From JAWLGW01 sp964569055 (GTDB lineage: Bacteria; Planctomycetota; J058), in assembly GCA_964569055.1 (NCBI GenBank), contig CAZMSZ010000039.1, forward strand, positions 1 to 32,555: a stretch of DNA of 32,555 nt, in the 5' to 3' direction. The notes under the pieces were generated by a model. The model was given only the letters and a program-made list of their open reading frames with translations, was not told where the DNA came from and searched no databases. The position numbers were made by a program, and so were the translations under genes. Below are positions 27,001 through 32,555 of this stretch, one piece after another. Positions within the stretch are counted from its first letter, which is position 1. Each line of letters starts with the position of its first letter.

Positions 27001-30000
27001 TATTGGCTCGACGCGGGCAGCGACAAGCTGCAGCGGGCCGACCTCGACGGCGGCGGCGTCGAGGACCTGGTCACGAGCGGACTCTCGGCCCCCGAGGGGC
27101 TCGCGCTCTCGCTGCCGGCCCGCGTGACGACGTACGCCTACGACGCGCTCAATCGGCCGACGGCGACCATCGACGCGCTCGGGAACGTGCAGGCGAGCAC
27201 CTACGACCCCGAGGGCAACCTCCTGCGCGCGATCGACCCGCGCGGTTTCACGACGTATCACACGTACGACCTCGCGGGACGGCAGACCCACCTCGAGGAC
27301 GCGCTCGGGAACGTGACCTACTCGGGCTACGACCTCGCAGGCCAGCTCGTGCTGCGACTCGACGCGCGGGGGGCGCCGGCGTACTTCCGCTACGACCCCG
27401 CGGGCAGGCAGCGGTTCGTGACGAACGCGCTGTTCCAGACGACGTACCACGGCTACGACCTCGTGGGGAACAGCGTGCGCTCGGTCCCGCCGTCCGAGGC
27501 GGTGCGCATGTTCTGGACCGACTCGGGCAGCGACGTGATCGGACGGGCCAACGTGGACGGCTCGGGCGCCACCTCGATCGTCTCGACGGGGCTGTCCGTC
27601 CCGCGCGGGATCGCGGTCGACGCGGCCGCGGGCCACGTGTACTGGATCGACTCGGGGAACGACACGATCAAGCGCGCGACCCTCGACGGCGGCGACGTGA
27701 CCCCGCTGGTCTCGAGCGGGCTCTCTACCCCGCGCGGCCTGGCGCTCGACCTCGAGGCAGGCCACCTCTACTGGACCGACTCGGGCAACGACACGATCAA
27801 GCGCGCCGACCTCGACGGCGGCAACGTCGTGACCCTGGTCTCGAGCGGGCTCGCCACGCCCGAGGGGCTCGCCCTCGACCTCGTAGGCGGGAAAATGTAT
27901 TGGACCGACTCGGGCAGCGACACGGTCCACCGCGCGAACCTCGACGGGAGCGCCGCCGAGACGATCGTGTCGGGCGCGGGCCTCCAGTCGCCGGCCGAGG
28001 TGGCGGTCGACCCGATCGGCGGGAAGGTCTACTGGGTCGACTCGGGGACCGACAAGGTGCAGCGCGCGAACCTCGACGGGAGCGTCCTCGAGGACCTCGT
28101 GACCACGGGCCTGGTGACCCCGCGCGGGATCGCGCTCGACCTGGCCGCGCGCAAGATGTACTGGATCGACTCTGGCAACGACACGATCAAGCGCGCCGAC
28201 CTCGACGGCCGTGAGGTCGAGACGCTGCTCGCGGCCGGGCTCAGCACGCCCGAGGCGATCGCGCTCGAGGTCCCGGTGCGGGGGAGCGTGTCGGCCTACG
28301 ACGCGGTCAACCGGCGCACCAGCACCACCGACGCCTACGGGAATGTGTCGTTCAGCGAGTACGACCCCGTCGGCAACCTGCTCGCGAGCGTCGACGCCCT
28401 CGGCGGGGCCCAGTACTACACCTACGACGCGCTGGGCCGCCAGACTCACCGCCAGGACAACGTCCACTTCGCGCCGACCTACACCGGCTACGACCCGGCC
28501 GGAAACGCGGTCCTGGACGTGGACGCCCTCGGGCACGCGGCCTACCACGCCTACGACCGCCTGAACCGGCGCGAGTTCGGCGTCGATCGGGCCGGCGCGC
28601 TCAGCTATCACGCCTACGACGAGGTCGGGAACGTGGTGCGCAGCCGCACGCTGCTCGGCCCCGGCGGCGAGGAGCGGGTCACCTACATGGCCTTCGACCC
28701 GCTGGGGCGCCAGTTCCGGACGACGGACGCGCTGGGTGGCCAGACGTATGTGGGCTTCGACGCGGCCTCCAACCAGGCGCTGCGGCTCGACCCGGTAGGC
28801 CGGCCGGCCTACTTCGTGCACGACGGACTGAATCGGGCGTTCGCCCGCTACAACGCGCTGCTCGAGGTCGCCTACAGCCAATACGACGCGCGCTCCAGCG
28901 TGACGCGGCAGATCGACCCCGAGGGGCGGACGCAGTACTTCAGCTACGACCTGCTCGGGCGGCGCGAGCAGCAGGCGAACGCGCTCGGCGAGGCGAGCCG
29001 GAGCGTGTTCGACGCGCGGGGGAACGTGGTGCGCGTGGTGAACCCGCGCGGCTACGCCACCTACCTGCGCTACGACCTGCTCGACCGGCGCTCGCACCAG
29101 CAGGACGCGCTGGGCGGAGTGCGCTACTTCGGCTTCGACGCGGTCGGCAGCCAGGTGCTGCAGCTCGACGAGCTCGGCAACCCGAGCTACTTCGAGTACG
29201 ACCTGCTGCGGCGGCTGAGCCACGCCACCGACGCGGCCTTCGCGGTGACCTACCTCGGCTACGACGCGCGCGGCGCGGTAGTGGCGCGGATCTCGCCGAA
29301 CGGGGGCGAGACGACCTACATGGGCTACGACGCGGCCGGACGGGTGGCGCGGCAGTGGTTCGCGTCGAGCACGACCCCGGACGACCCGGTGTACTTCAGC
29401 TACGATCAGGCCGGCAACCTGCTCGAGGTCGACGACTCGCTGGCGGGGCTCGGCGTGAGCACGAACACGTACGACAAGCTGGATCGGCTCACGACGAAGG
29501 TCACCCTGGCCGGCAACGTGTACTACGCCTACGACGCGTCCGGCAAGAAGACCTTCCTGGGCGACCTGGCCCCAGGCGTAGGCGGGAAGACCCTGTATCA
29601 GTACGACGCGGCCGGGCGGCTGGCGCGCGTCGCGGCGGCGCCGGCTCGGTGGACGTACTTCAGCCACGACGCGAGCGGTCGCCTCACCACGAAGGTCCTC
29701 TCCGCCAACACGGTGGTCTCCTACTTCCGCTACGACGTGGCCGCCCGGCTGGAGCAGCTCGCCCACTACCGCGACGACTCGGGCCCGCAGCTCCTGGCCT
29801 ACTTCCACTACGAGCGCGACCCGGGCGGCGCGATCACCCGCGTCCGCCACGAGGGCGGCGAGAACAGCTACTACCGCTTCGATCCGCTGGATCGCCTGAT
29901 CGGCGAGCGGCGCGCCGCGCCCGCGTTCAACCGCAGCTACCTCGTCTACGACTACGACGCCGCGAGCAACCGCACGCTCAAGGTCGACCTCAACGCCGGC

Positions 30001-31539
30001 GAGGCGGTCTATTACGCCTACGACGTCCGGAACCTGCTCGAGCAGGACCAGAGCACGTTCGGCCTCACCACCGAGTACGCCTACGACGGCGCCCAGCGCA
30101 TGACCGCCAGCCTGAGCGCCCAGCTCCAGTCGAACTACTACCGCTTCGACCAGCGCGACCGCCTCACCCGGATCGACTTCGCCGAGCCCTTCGGCGGGCC
30201 CGACGACACCCGGCAGTTCGGCTACACCGGGGTGGGCGAGCGGGTGCGGCTCGCGGTCGGGGCCACCGAGACCTACCTGACCTACGACCGAGGCAAGCTC
30301 CTGATCGAGCGGACCGCGACCACGCCGCTGCGCCGCTACGTCCACAACCAGAGCCCGACGGGGGCGCCGGGGTCGCTGATCGAGCTCGAGGAGAGCGGCG
30401 GCGTCCGGCTGTACCCGGCCTTCGACCAGCGCGGCAGCCTGGTGCGGCTCGAGGACGGGGCCAGCGTCCAGGGGAACGCCTACGCCTACGACGCGTTTGG
30501 CAACAGCGTCCCGTTCGAGCCCACGCCGATCGCGACCGAGCAGCGGCTCCGCTTCGTGACGCCCGCGCTACTCCGCATGAGCACCGTGAACGAGGAGCTG
30601 ATGCTCGCGCCCCGGGAAGTCTACGTGCCGCGAATCGGGCGGCTCGTCGCCGGGAGCCTTGGCTACCGAGAGGGCGGGACGTTCTTCGCGCTCGGCGGCA
30701 CCACGCCCGAGGACGAGGAGCGCCGCAAGCCGATCCTCGACCTGGGGCACGGTCGCCCGGCGCGAGTGGTGAACCGCGGCTGGGCACGGCGCCGGGGCGG
30801 AGGAGGCTGGCCATGGCCTGGCGGGGACGATCCGCGCGACCTCCCGCCGCCGGTGGTCTGGGGTGAGGAGTTGGAGGAAGATATCTGCGAACCGGTACGG
30901 ATCACTGTCGACGCCACGCCCGGTGGGCAGTACCCCGATTCCCTCGCTCCGGCTCAAGCAGGGGCAGGTGGGGGCCGGACACTTGGCCCGGTCGAAGGGA
31001 TCACCTGGCATCCCGCTGGCCTCTGGCTCGCCTTTCTGACCGTCCGGATTTACGTCCGTGTTGAGGTCATAGGCGATCCGTCGAAGTGCCGGTACATACA
31101 GCATATCGCTAGTCGAGGTTGGAAGACGACCAACAAGGGTTCACGAGAAATACTTTCGCCTCAAGCTCAGCAGGAATGGCATATAGATCAGCCTCCAGAC
31201 ATCAACACCGGCTACAACAGGGACTACGTTGCGATTCGCGGCAGAGAGATCCACTGGGCCGATGTAACGGGCCTCTACACTGACGCGCTTCTCCTTCTCA
31301 GCGAACTGCCCATCGGGTCCGACGTAGCGTTCTACTGGCAGGCGTACAACTCGTCTAAGGACGAGCCGCCCTGTCAGTCGCCAGTTGTGGACTGGCAAGT
31401 TCGATGGGTAGACCCTCTCAAATCCGCTGAGTGGCGTGGAAGCCTTCCAAATTCTCCGCGCCGCACATGGTCCTGCAACAGCTACCGCGGCGGGCAGGCT
31501 CCTGCGGCTCCGCATTGGCCAGAGTGGAAAGCTACCTAG
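24025..31539 (+). CDS. RHS/YD-repeat protein with two inserted YWTD beta-propellers and a variable C-terminal tip
   Basis: 2504 residues from ATG 24025. Residues 1-275 are an unassigned N-terminal region without signal peptide, PAAR or VgrG motif. YD repeats of the form YxxYDxxGR run from about 277 to 770 (about 22 copies), 1032-1160 (6) and 1418-2160 (about 31); such repeats build the hollow RHS shell. Between them sit two six-repeat YWTD (LDL-receptor class B-like) blocks, at about 775-1031 and 1162-1417. PRIGRLVAGSLGYREG (2201-2216) is a degenerate form of the RHS core-end motif DPxGRFxSxDPxG. The remaining 290 residues form a tip rich in Trp, Tyr and Asp that I do not recognise; no HNH, deaminase or ADP-ribosyltransferase motif is evident. 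By analogy to polymorphic toxins and TcB/TcC the shell may enclose or deliver the tip. Toxin function is inferred, not shown. Confidence 0.88.
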   Translation: MSTIVEPAAPHPIAVSTRQPLRMRADSSTDWWARNLTTAGAWAQINTSGATETLVWETPGTVTHRWTFDRLQVAVNTGSAPLEGFTGGLHLDLCEGPPAVLALSGALRTAAQEEPPLRPWDGEDDDPPLGVPLLMAPADRDGFGTVLLDSVGVAAAEVSGPANLVVSAGPGMFVDTTGRLGVRTHFTSHVRGHGPFPAIAAYHHGGLYFEHDFGKARTLGLTRVLYEDADGHVAVVRGDGRRNTYRHVGGGAFEAATALRSTLVFAAGAFVETTPSGREYHYSTAGRLERVVDRQGASAYYGYDANDRLQRIEGVPGALGLVPYLAYDGDGLLERLVLEDPLAPENDRVAYFEYDGDRNLTRVIGPESCTTYFQYEGTSGERLASVTDPENYTWAAGYEGGGRLERLIDALGETAYYAYDTANAEVTYRDRAAKVTYLAFNAFGSPERIQNPGTPADYYGYDGEGNLVSAQNRLGRSWSYEYDPRANRIAASDPLGARHYFAYDGEDLLRAYVDPLGQPTYMTYDAGQNRARWIDATGATAYYTYEPGGLLATKVDRRGAQTAFGYDGRANLTAHVDPLGAVTYMGYDAAGDVTSRTDPLRRVSTLERDLRGRVVLARDPLGAPTYMEYDARCNLVLQTDARLHTTEYLYDGNSNQTRVLDALGNPTYMSYDPEERLASRTDARLFESTWSYDALGRLQHQTDALGGVSYSAYDAAHELTLQLDTRGNATYMRYDAVGRLSHQRDALLNETYHGYDLAGRQTKTLAPGDTLPAVHVFWTDSALDTIKRCDAPDGANVQTVVSSGLSVPRAIVVNAGLGVMYWIDSGNDTIKRADLDGTSEVTLVSTGLSTPRGLAVDFMHGKLYWTDSGSDTIKRANLDGSEVTTIVSAGLAQPEAIAVDPRGGRIYWADAGNATLKRADLDGQGVSTIVSTDLVAPSGLALDLARGKVYWTDAGNDTIKRANLDGTGPETLVSAGLTTPTGIAVDSIGAKLYWLDAGSDKLQRADLDGGGVEDLVTSGLSAPEGLALSLPARVTTYAYDALNRPTATIDALGNVQASTYDPEGNLLRAIDPRGFTTYHTYDLAGRQTHLEDALGNVTYSGYDLAGQLVLRLDARGAPAYFRYDPAGRQRFVTNALFQTTYHGYDLVGNSVRSVPPSEAVRMFWTDSGSDVIGRANVDGSGATSIVSTGLSVPRGIAVDAAAGHVYWIDSGNDTIKRATLDGGDVTPLVSSGLSTPRGLALDLEAGHLYWTDSGNDTIKRADLDGGNVVTLVSSGLATPEGLALDLVGGKMYWTDSGSDTVHRANLDGSAAETIVSGAGLQSPAEVAVDPIGGKVYWVDSGTDKVQRANLDGSVLEDLVTTGLVTPRGIALDLAARKMYWIDSGNDTIKRADLDGREVETLLAAGLSTPEAIALEVPVRGSVSAYDAVNRRTSTTDAYGNVSFSEYDPVGNLLASVDALGGAQYYTYDALGRQTHRQDNVHFAPTYTGYDPAGNAVLDVDALGHAAYHAYDRLNRREFGVDRAGALSYHAYDEVGNVVRSRTLLGPGGEERVTYMAFDPLGRQFRTTDALGGQTYVGFDAASNQALRLDPVGRPAYFVHDGLNRAFARYNALLEVAYSQYDARSSVTRQIDPEGRTQYFSYDLLGRREQQANALGEASRSVFDARGNVVRVVNPRGYATYLRYDLLDRRSHQQDALGGVRYFGFDAVGSQVLQLDELGNPSYFEYDLLRRLSHATDAAFAVTYLGYDARGAVVARISPNGGETTYMGYDAAGRVARQWFASSTTPDDPVYFSYDQAGNLLEVDDSLAGLGVSTNTYDKLDRLTTKVTLAGNVYYAYDASGKKTFLGDLAPGVGGKTLYQYDAAGRLARVAAAPARWTYFSHDASGRLTTKVLSANTVVSYFRYDVAARLEQLAHYRDDSGPQLLAYFHYERDPGGAITRVRHEGGENSYYRFDPLDRLIGERRAAPAFNRSYLVYDYDAASNRTLKVDLNAGEAVYYAYDVRNLLEQDQSTFGLTTEYAYDGAQRMTASLSAQLQSNYYRFDQRDRLTRIDFAEPFGGPDDTRQFGYTGVGERVRLAVGATETYLTYDRGKLLIERTATTPLRRYVHNQSPTGAPGSLIELEESGGVRLYPAFDQRGSLVRLEDGASVQGNAYAYDAFGNSVPFEPTPIATEQRLRFVTPALLRMSTVNEELMLAPREVYVPRIGRLVAGSLGYREGGTFFALGGTTPEDEERRKPILDLGHGRPARVVNRGWARRRGGGGWPWPGGDDPRDLPPPVVWGEELEEDICEPVRITVDATPGGQYPDSLAPAQAGAGGGRTLGPVEGITWHPAGLWLAFLTVRIYVRVEVIGDPSKCRYIQHIASRGWKTTNKGSREILSPQAQQEWHIDQPPDINTGYNRDYVAIRGREIHWADVTGLYTDALLLLSELPIGSDVAFYWQAYNSSKDEPPCQSPVVDWQVRWVDPLKSAEWRGSLPNSPRRTWSCNSYRGGQAPAAPHWPEWKAT
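26344..27117 (+). repeat. First YWTD array: six coding repeats, 129-bp period
   Basis: Six copies of a 43-residue unit, pattern [VLIM]YWxDxGxDTIKRAxLDG...VSxGLxxPxGLAVD. The Tyr/Phe codons of the YWTD box fall at 26353, 26485, 26614, 26743, 26872 and 27001. Intervals are 129 bp except the first (132). Six units are the number needed to close a YWTD/LDLR class B beta-propeller. Confidence 0.85.
27508..28276 (+). repeat. Second YWTD array: six coding repeats, 129-bp period
   Basis: Six further copies of the same unit with box codons at 27511, 27640, 27769, 27898, 28030 and 28159. Intervals are 129 bp except one of 132 (an inserted residue in SGAGLQSP). It starts 1158 bp after the first array and is preceded by the same TTYHGYDL-type YD repeat, which points to segmental duplication within the gene. 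Confidence 0.85.
30670..31539 (+). other. Variable C-terminal tip of the RHS protein
   Basis: The region follows the RHS core-end motif and contains a Gly/Arg/Trp/Pro-rich linker (to about 30860), then a domain of about 210 residues. Base composition falls visibly after about 31000 and codon use is more relaxed than in the shell, as is common for exchangeable toxin tips. Elements such as KCRYIQHI, EWHIDQPP, RDYVAIRG and DWQVRWVDP suggest a small alpha/beta fold, with no recognised catalytic signature. Confidence 0.5.
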
Positions 31540-31544
31540 CTAGC
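31535..31544 (+). repeat. 10-bp direct repeat, upstream copy
   Basis: CCTAGCTAGC spans the stop codon of the RHS gene. An identical copy ends the window at 32546-32555, just after the lipoprotein gene. The two copies bracket the lipoprotein gene. Confidence 0.5.
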
Positions 31545-31561
31545 CGTTACTAGAGACCTTG

Positions 31562-32506
31562 ATGCTTCGCAAGTTATTTACAATATGCGCTTACATGTCG
31601 TTCGCATTGCTGGGTTGCGCCAGCGATAAGGACGGTCTGCGACCAACGGATGCTCAGCCTGCTCGACAAGCGTGCCAGGACGGGCCAGGCCGACGGCGGC
31701 GACTCATCGACACGAGAAGAGCGATCGCAGCCGCTCGGCGTGTCGTGCACTTGTGGGAGCAAGCGTATCCACATGATTGCCGTCCCCAGGCGGCGATCGA
31801 GGCTGTAGAGAACTGGGTCATTTGCCCGTGCCCGAGCCACAGGACCGCTGCTCAGGAGGCTGAGCGAGACGCGAGTTCCGCGGCCCTGTATCCGGGTCGG
31901 CGCGACACGAGGGCGTTCGAGCCTCCGGTTGGATTAGGCGGTGCTATCAACGCCGCCTCGGCGGCCGCCCTGGCGGCCCGTGGGGTCTCGGATCCGGCGT
32001 TCGCGGACGCGTGGCGCCTCTGGGAGTCCTGCGTCAATGCGCTGCTCCTCGGCGAGCATCCTGCTCTGTTCGAGGAGCCTCGCCGGGCGAGTGACCCGGA
32101 CCTCGTGCGCGCACACTCGGACGCCGACCGTACCATACGCGAAGCCGTACAGCGCGAGGTCACGCCATGGCTCGCCGGGCGTGAAGACCCGGTGCGCCAG
32201 CGAGTCGACGCACGAGCCTCCTTCTCTTGCGGGGGCCACCGACCACGAATCGACGAGTCGATCCGTGGCTTGGCGGCGATCGACGCGCTCTACCACGTCA
32301 ACAACCTTGTGTTCCAAGCAGTCGGGCTATCTCCAGGGAGAGCCGAGCCTGCGTGGGACGGCGCCCATGAGCTAGAGAGGGAACTCGACAGAGTGCGACT
32401 CGTGCTTGGTGTCGCCGGCTTCGACGTGCTCTGGGATGCGAGAACGTCGTCCTATGTGACTGCACCAAGGGGTTCGCTGAAGGGCCACCCACGGCGGCGG
32501 CGGTGA
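31562..32506 (+). CDS. Lipoprotein, possible immunity partner of the RHS tip
   Basis: 314 residues from ATG 31562 (TTG 31559 is also possible). MLRKLFTICAYMSFALLGC is a signal peptide ending in a lipobox, with lipidated Cys19 followed by Ala. The mature part is Ala/Arg-rich and largely helical. The segment at about 55-87, with a Trp-Glu, a Pro-x-Asp and then RPQAAIEAVENW, resembles the RPxxAIEAxxxW pattern of Imm5-like putative immunity proteins, and ALAARGVSDPAFADAW resembles their second helical pair. It lies 22 bp after the RHS stop in the same direction and shares the lower GC of the RHS tip. These points suggest a toxin-immunity pair with protection in the periplasm or outer membrane. 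The family match is by eye, so an unrelated lipoprotein is possible. Confidence 0.7.
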   Translation: MLRKLFTICAYMSFALLGCASDKDGLRPTDAQPARQACQDGPGRRRRLIDTRRAIAAARRVVHLWEQAYPHDCRPQAAIEAVENWVICPCPSHRTAAQEAERDASSAALYPGRRDTRAFEPPVGLGGAINAASAAALAARGVSDPAFADAWRLWESCVNALLLGEHPALFEEPRRASDPDLVRAHSDADRTIREAVQREVTPWLAGREDPVRQRVDARASFSCGGHRPRIDESIRGLAAIDALYHVNNLVFQAVGLSPGRAEPAWDGAHELERELDRVRLVLGVAGFDVLWDARTSSYVTAPRGSLKGHPRRRR

Positions 32507-32516
32507 GCCTCCGGCA

Positions 32517-32538
32517 AGCTGTTGCGAGACAACAAGCT
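32517..32538 (+). terminator. Possible terminator hairpin after the lipoprotein gene
   Basis: AGCTGTTG (32517-32524) pairs with CAAC-A-AGCT (32530-32538) with one bulged A and a CGAGA loop, eleven bases after the stop. No T-tract follows, so it is a candidate only. Confidence 0.3.
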
Positions 32539-32545
32539 GCTGAGG

Positions 32546-32555
32546 CCTAGCTAGC
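32546..32555 (+). repeat. 10-bp direct repeat, downstream copy
   Basis: Second copy of CCTAGCTAGC, truncated by the window end, so the repeat may continue. The first copy is at 31535-31544. Confidence 0.5.

Noticed and set aside
26344..28276. Regularly spaced near-identical DNA units that might suggest a CRISPR or satellite array
   Set aside because: The 129-bp period is in frame, the units are translated as 43-residue YWTD blades, and there are no short repeats separated by unique spacers.
23818..30345. Open frame of 2175 codons antisense to the RHS gene, with internal repeats
   Set aside because: Its repetitiveness mirrors the YD and YWTD repeats of the sense gene. Long antisense frames are expected when third positions are almost all G/C. 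The composition (Val/Arg/His-rich, no fold) is non-protein-like.

Overview
The window is a high-GC bacterial scaffold (around 70% G+C by eye, third codon positions nearly all G/C) with one 100-N gap at 22022-22121. High GC, 4-bp translational overlaps, several GTG starts, very large multidomain proteins and an RHS/YD protein fit a myxobacterium-like or planctomycete-like organism from a draft or metagenomic assembly. There is no taxonomic marker, so this placement is weak. I saw no IS element, CRISPR array, rRNA or complete tRNA.

Layout. (1) 7-4466 (+): two translationally coupled genes. The first is a beta-rich protein of unknown function. The second ends in two putative peptidoglycan-active modules: a lytic-transglycosylase-like domain and a YkuD-like NIH...SDGC core. 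(2) 4585-4980 (+): a small DUF454/YbaN membrane protein, convergent with (3) 4984-11214 (-): a 2076-residue protein with macroglobulin/Ig-like beta modules and no recognised catalytic centre. (4) 11215-11610: a structured intergenic stretch holding tRNA-like pieces in permuted order (T-arm first, D-arm second). (5) 11611-12246 (+): a YdcF/SanA-type DUF218 protein. (6) 12341-13978 (+): an ALDH4-type delta-1-pyrroline-5-carboxylate dehydrogenase with both catalytic residues.

(7) 14228-23838 (+): a probable operon for surface-glycan or glycoconjugate assembly. Two single-domain GT4 glycosyltransferases are followed by a 1242-residue GT4-GT2-GT2-CgeB-like fusion. Next comes a methyltransferase-GT2-LamG-like-CgeB-like protein interrupted by the N gap. 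The last gene is a NifU/IscU-like protein that probably starts at CTG. Consecutive genes overlap by GTGA, ATGA and GTGA.

(8) 24025-31539 (+): a 2504-residue RHS/YD-repeat protein, the most striking object here. Its YD shell is interrupted twice by a six-repeat YWTD (LDL-receptor class B-like) beta-propeller, and the second propeller looks like a segmental duplication of the first. A degenerate RHS core-end motif is followed by a variable C-terminal tip of lower GC. Just downstream is (9) 31562-32506 (+): a lipoprotein that could be the cognate immunity protein. A 10-bp direct repeat, CCTAGCTAGC, overlaps the end of the RHS gene and recurs just after the lipoprotein gene. The architecture recalls TcB/TcC toxins and eukaryotic teneurins, which also combine a YD shell with a beta-propeller, but here the propellers are of YWTD type, duplicated, and in one chain with a polymorphic-toxin-like tip.
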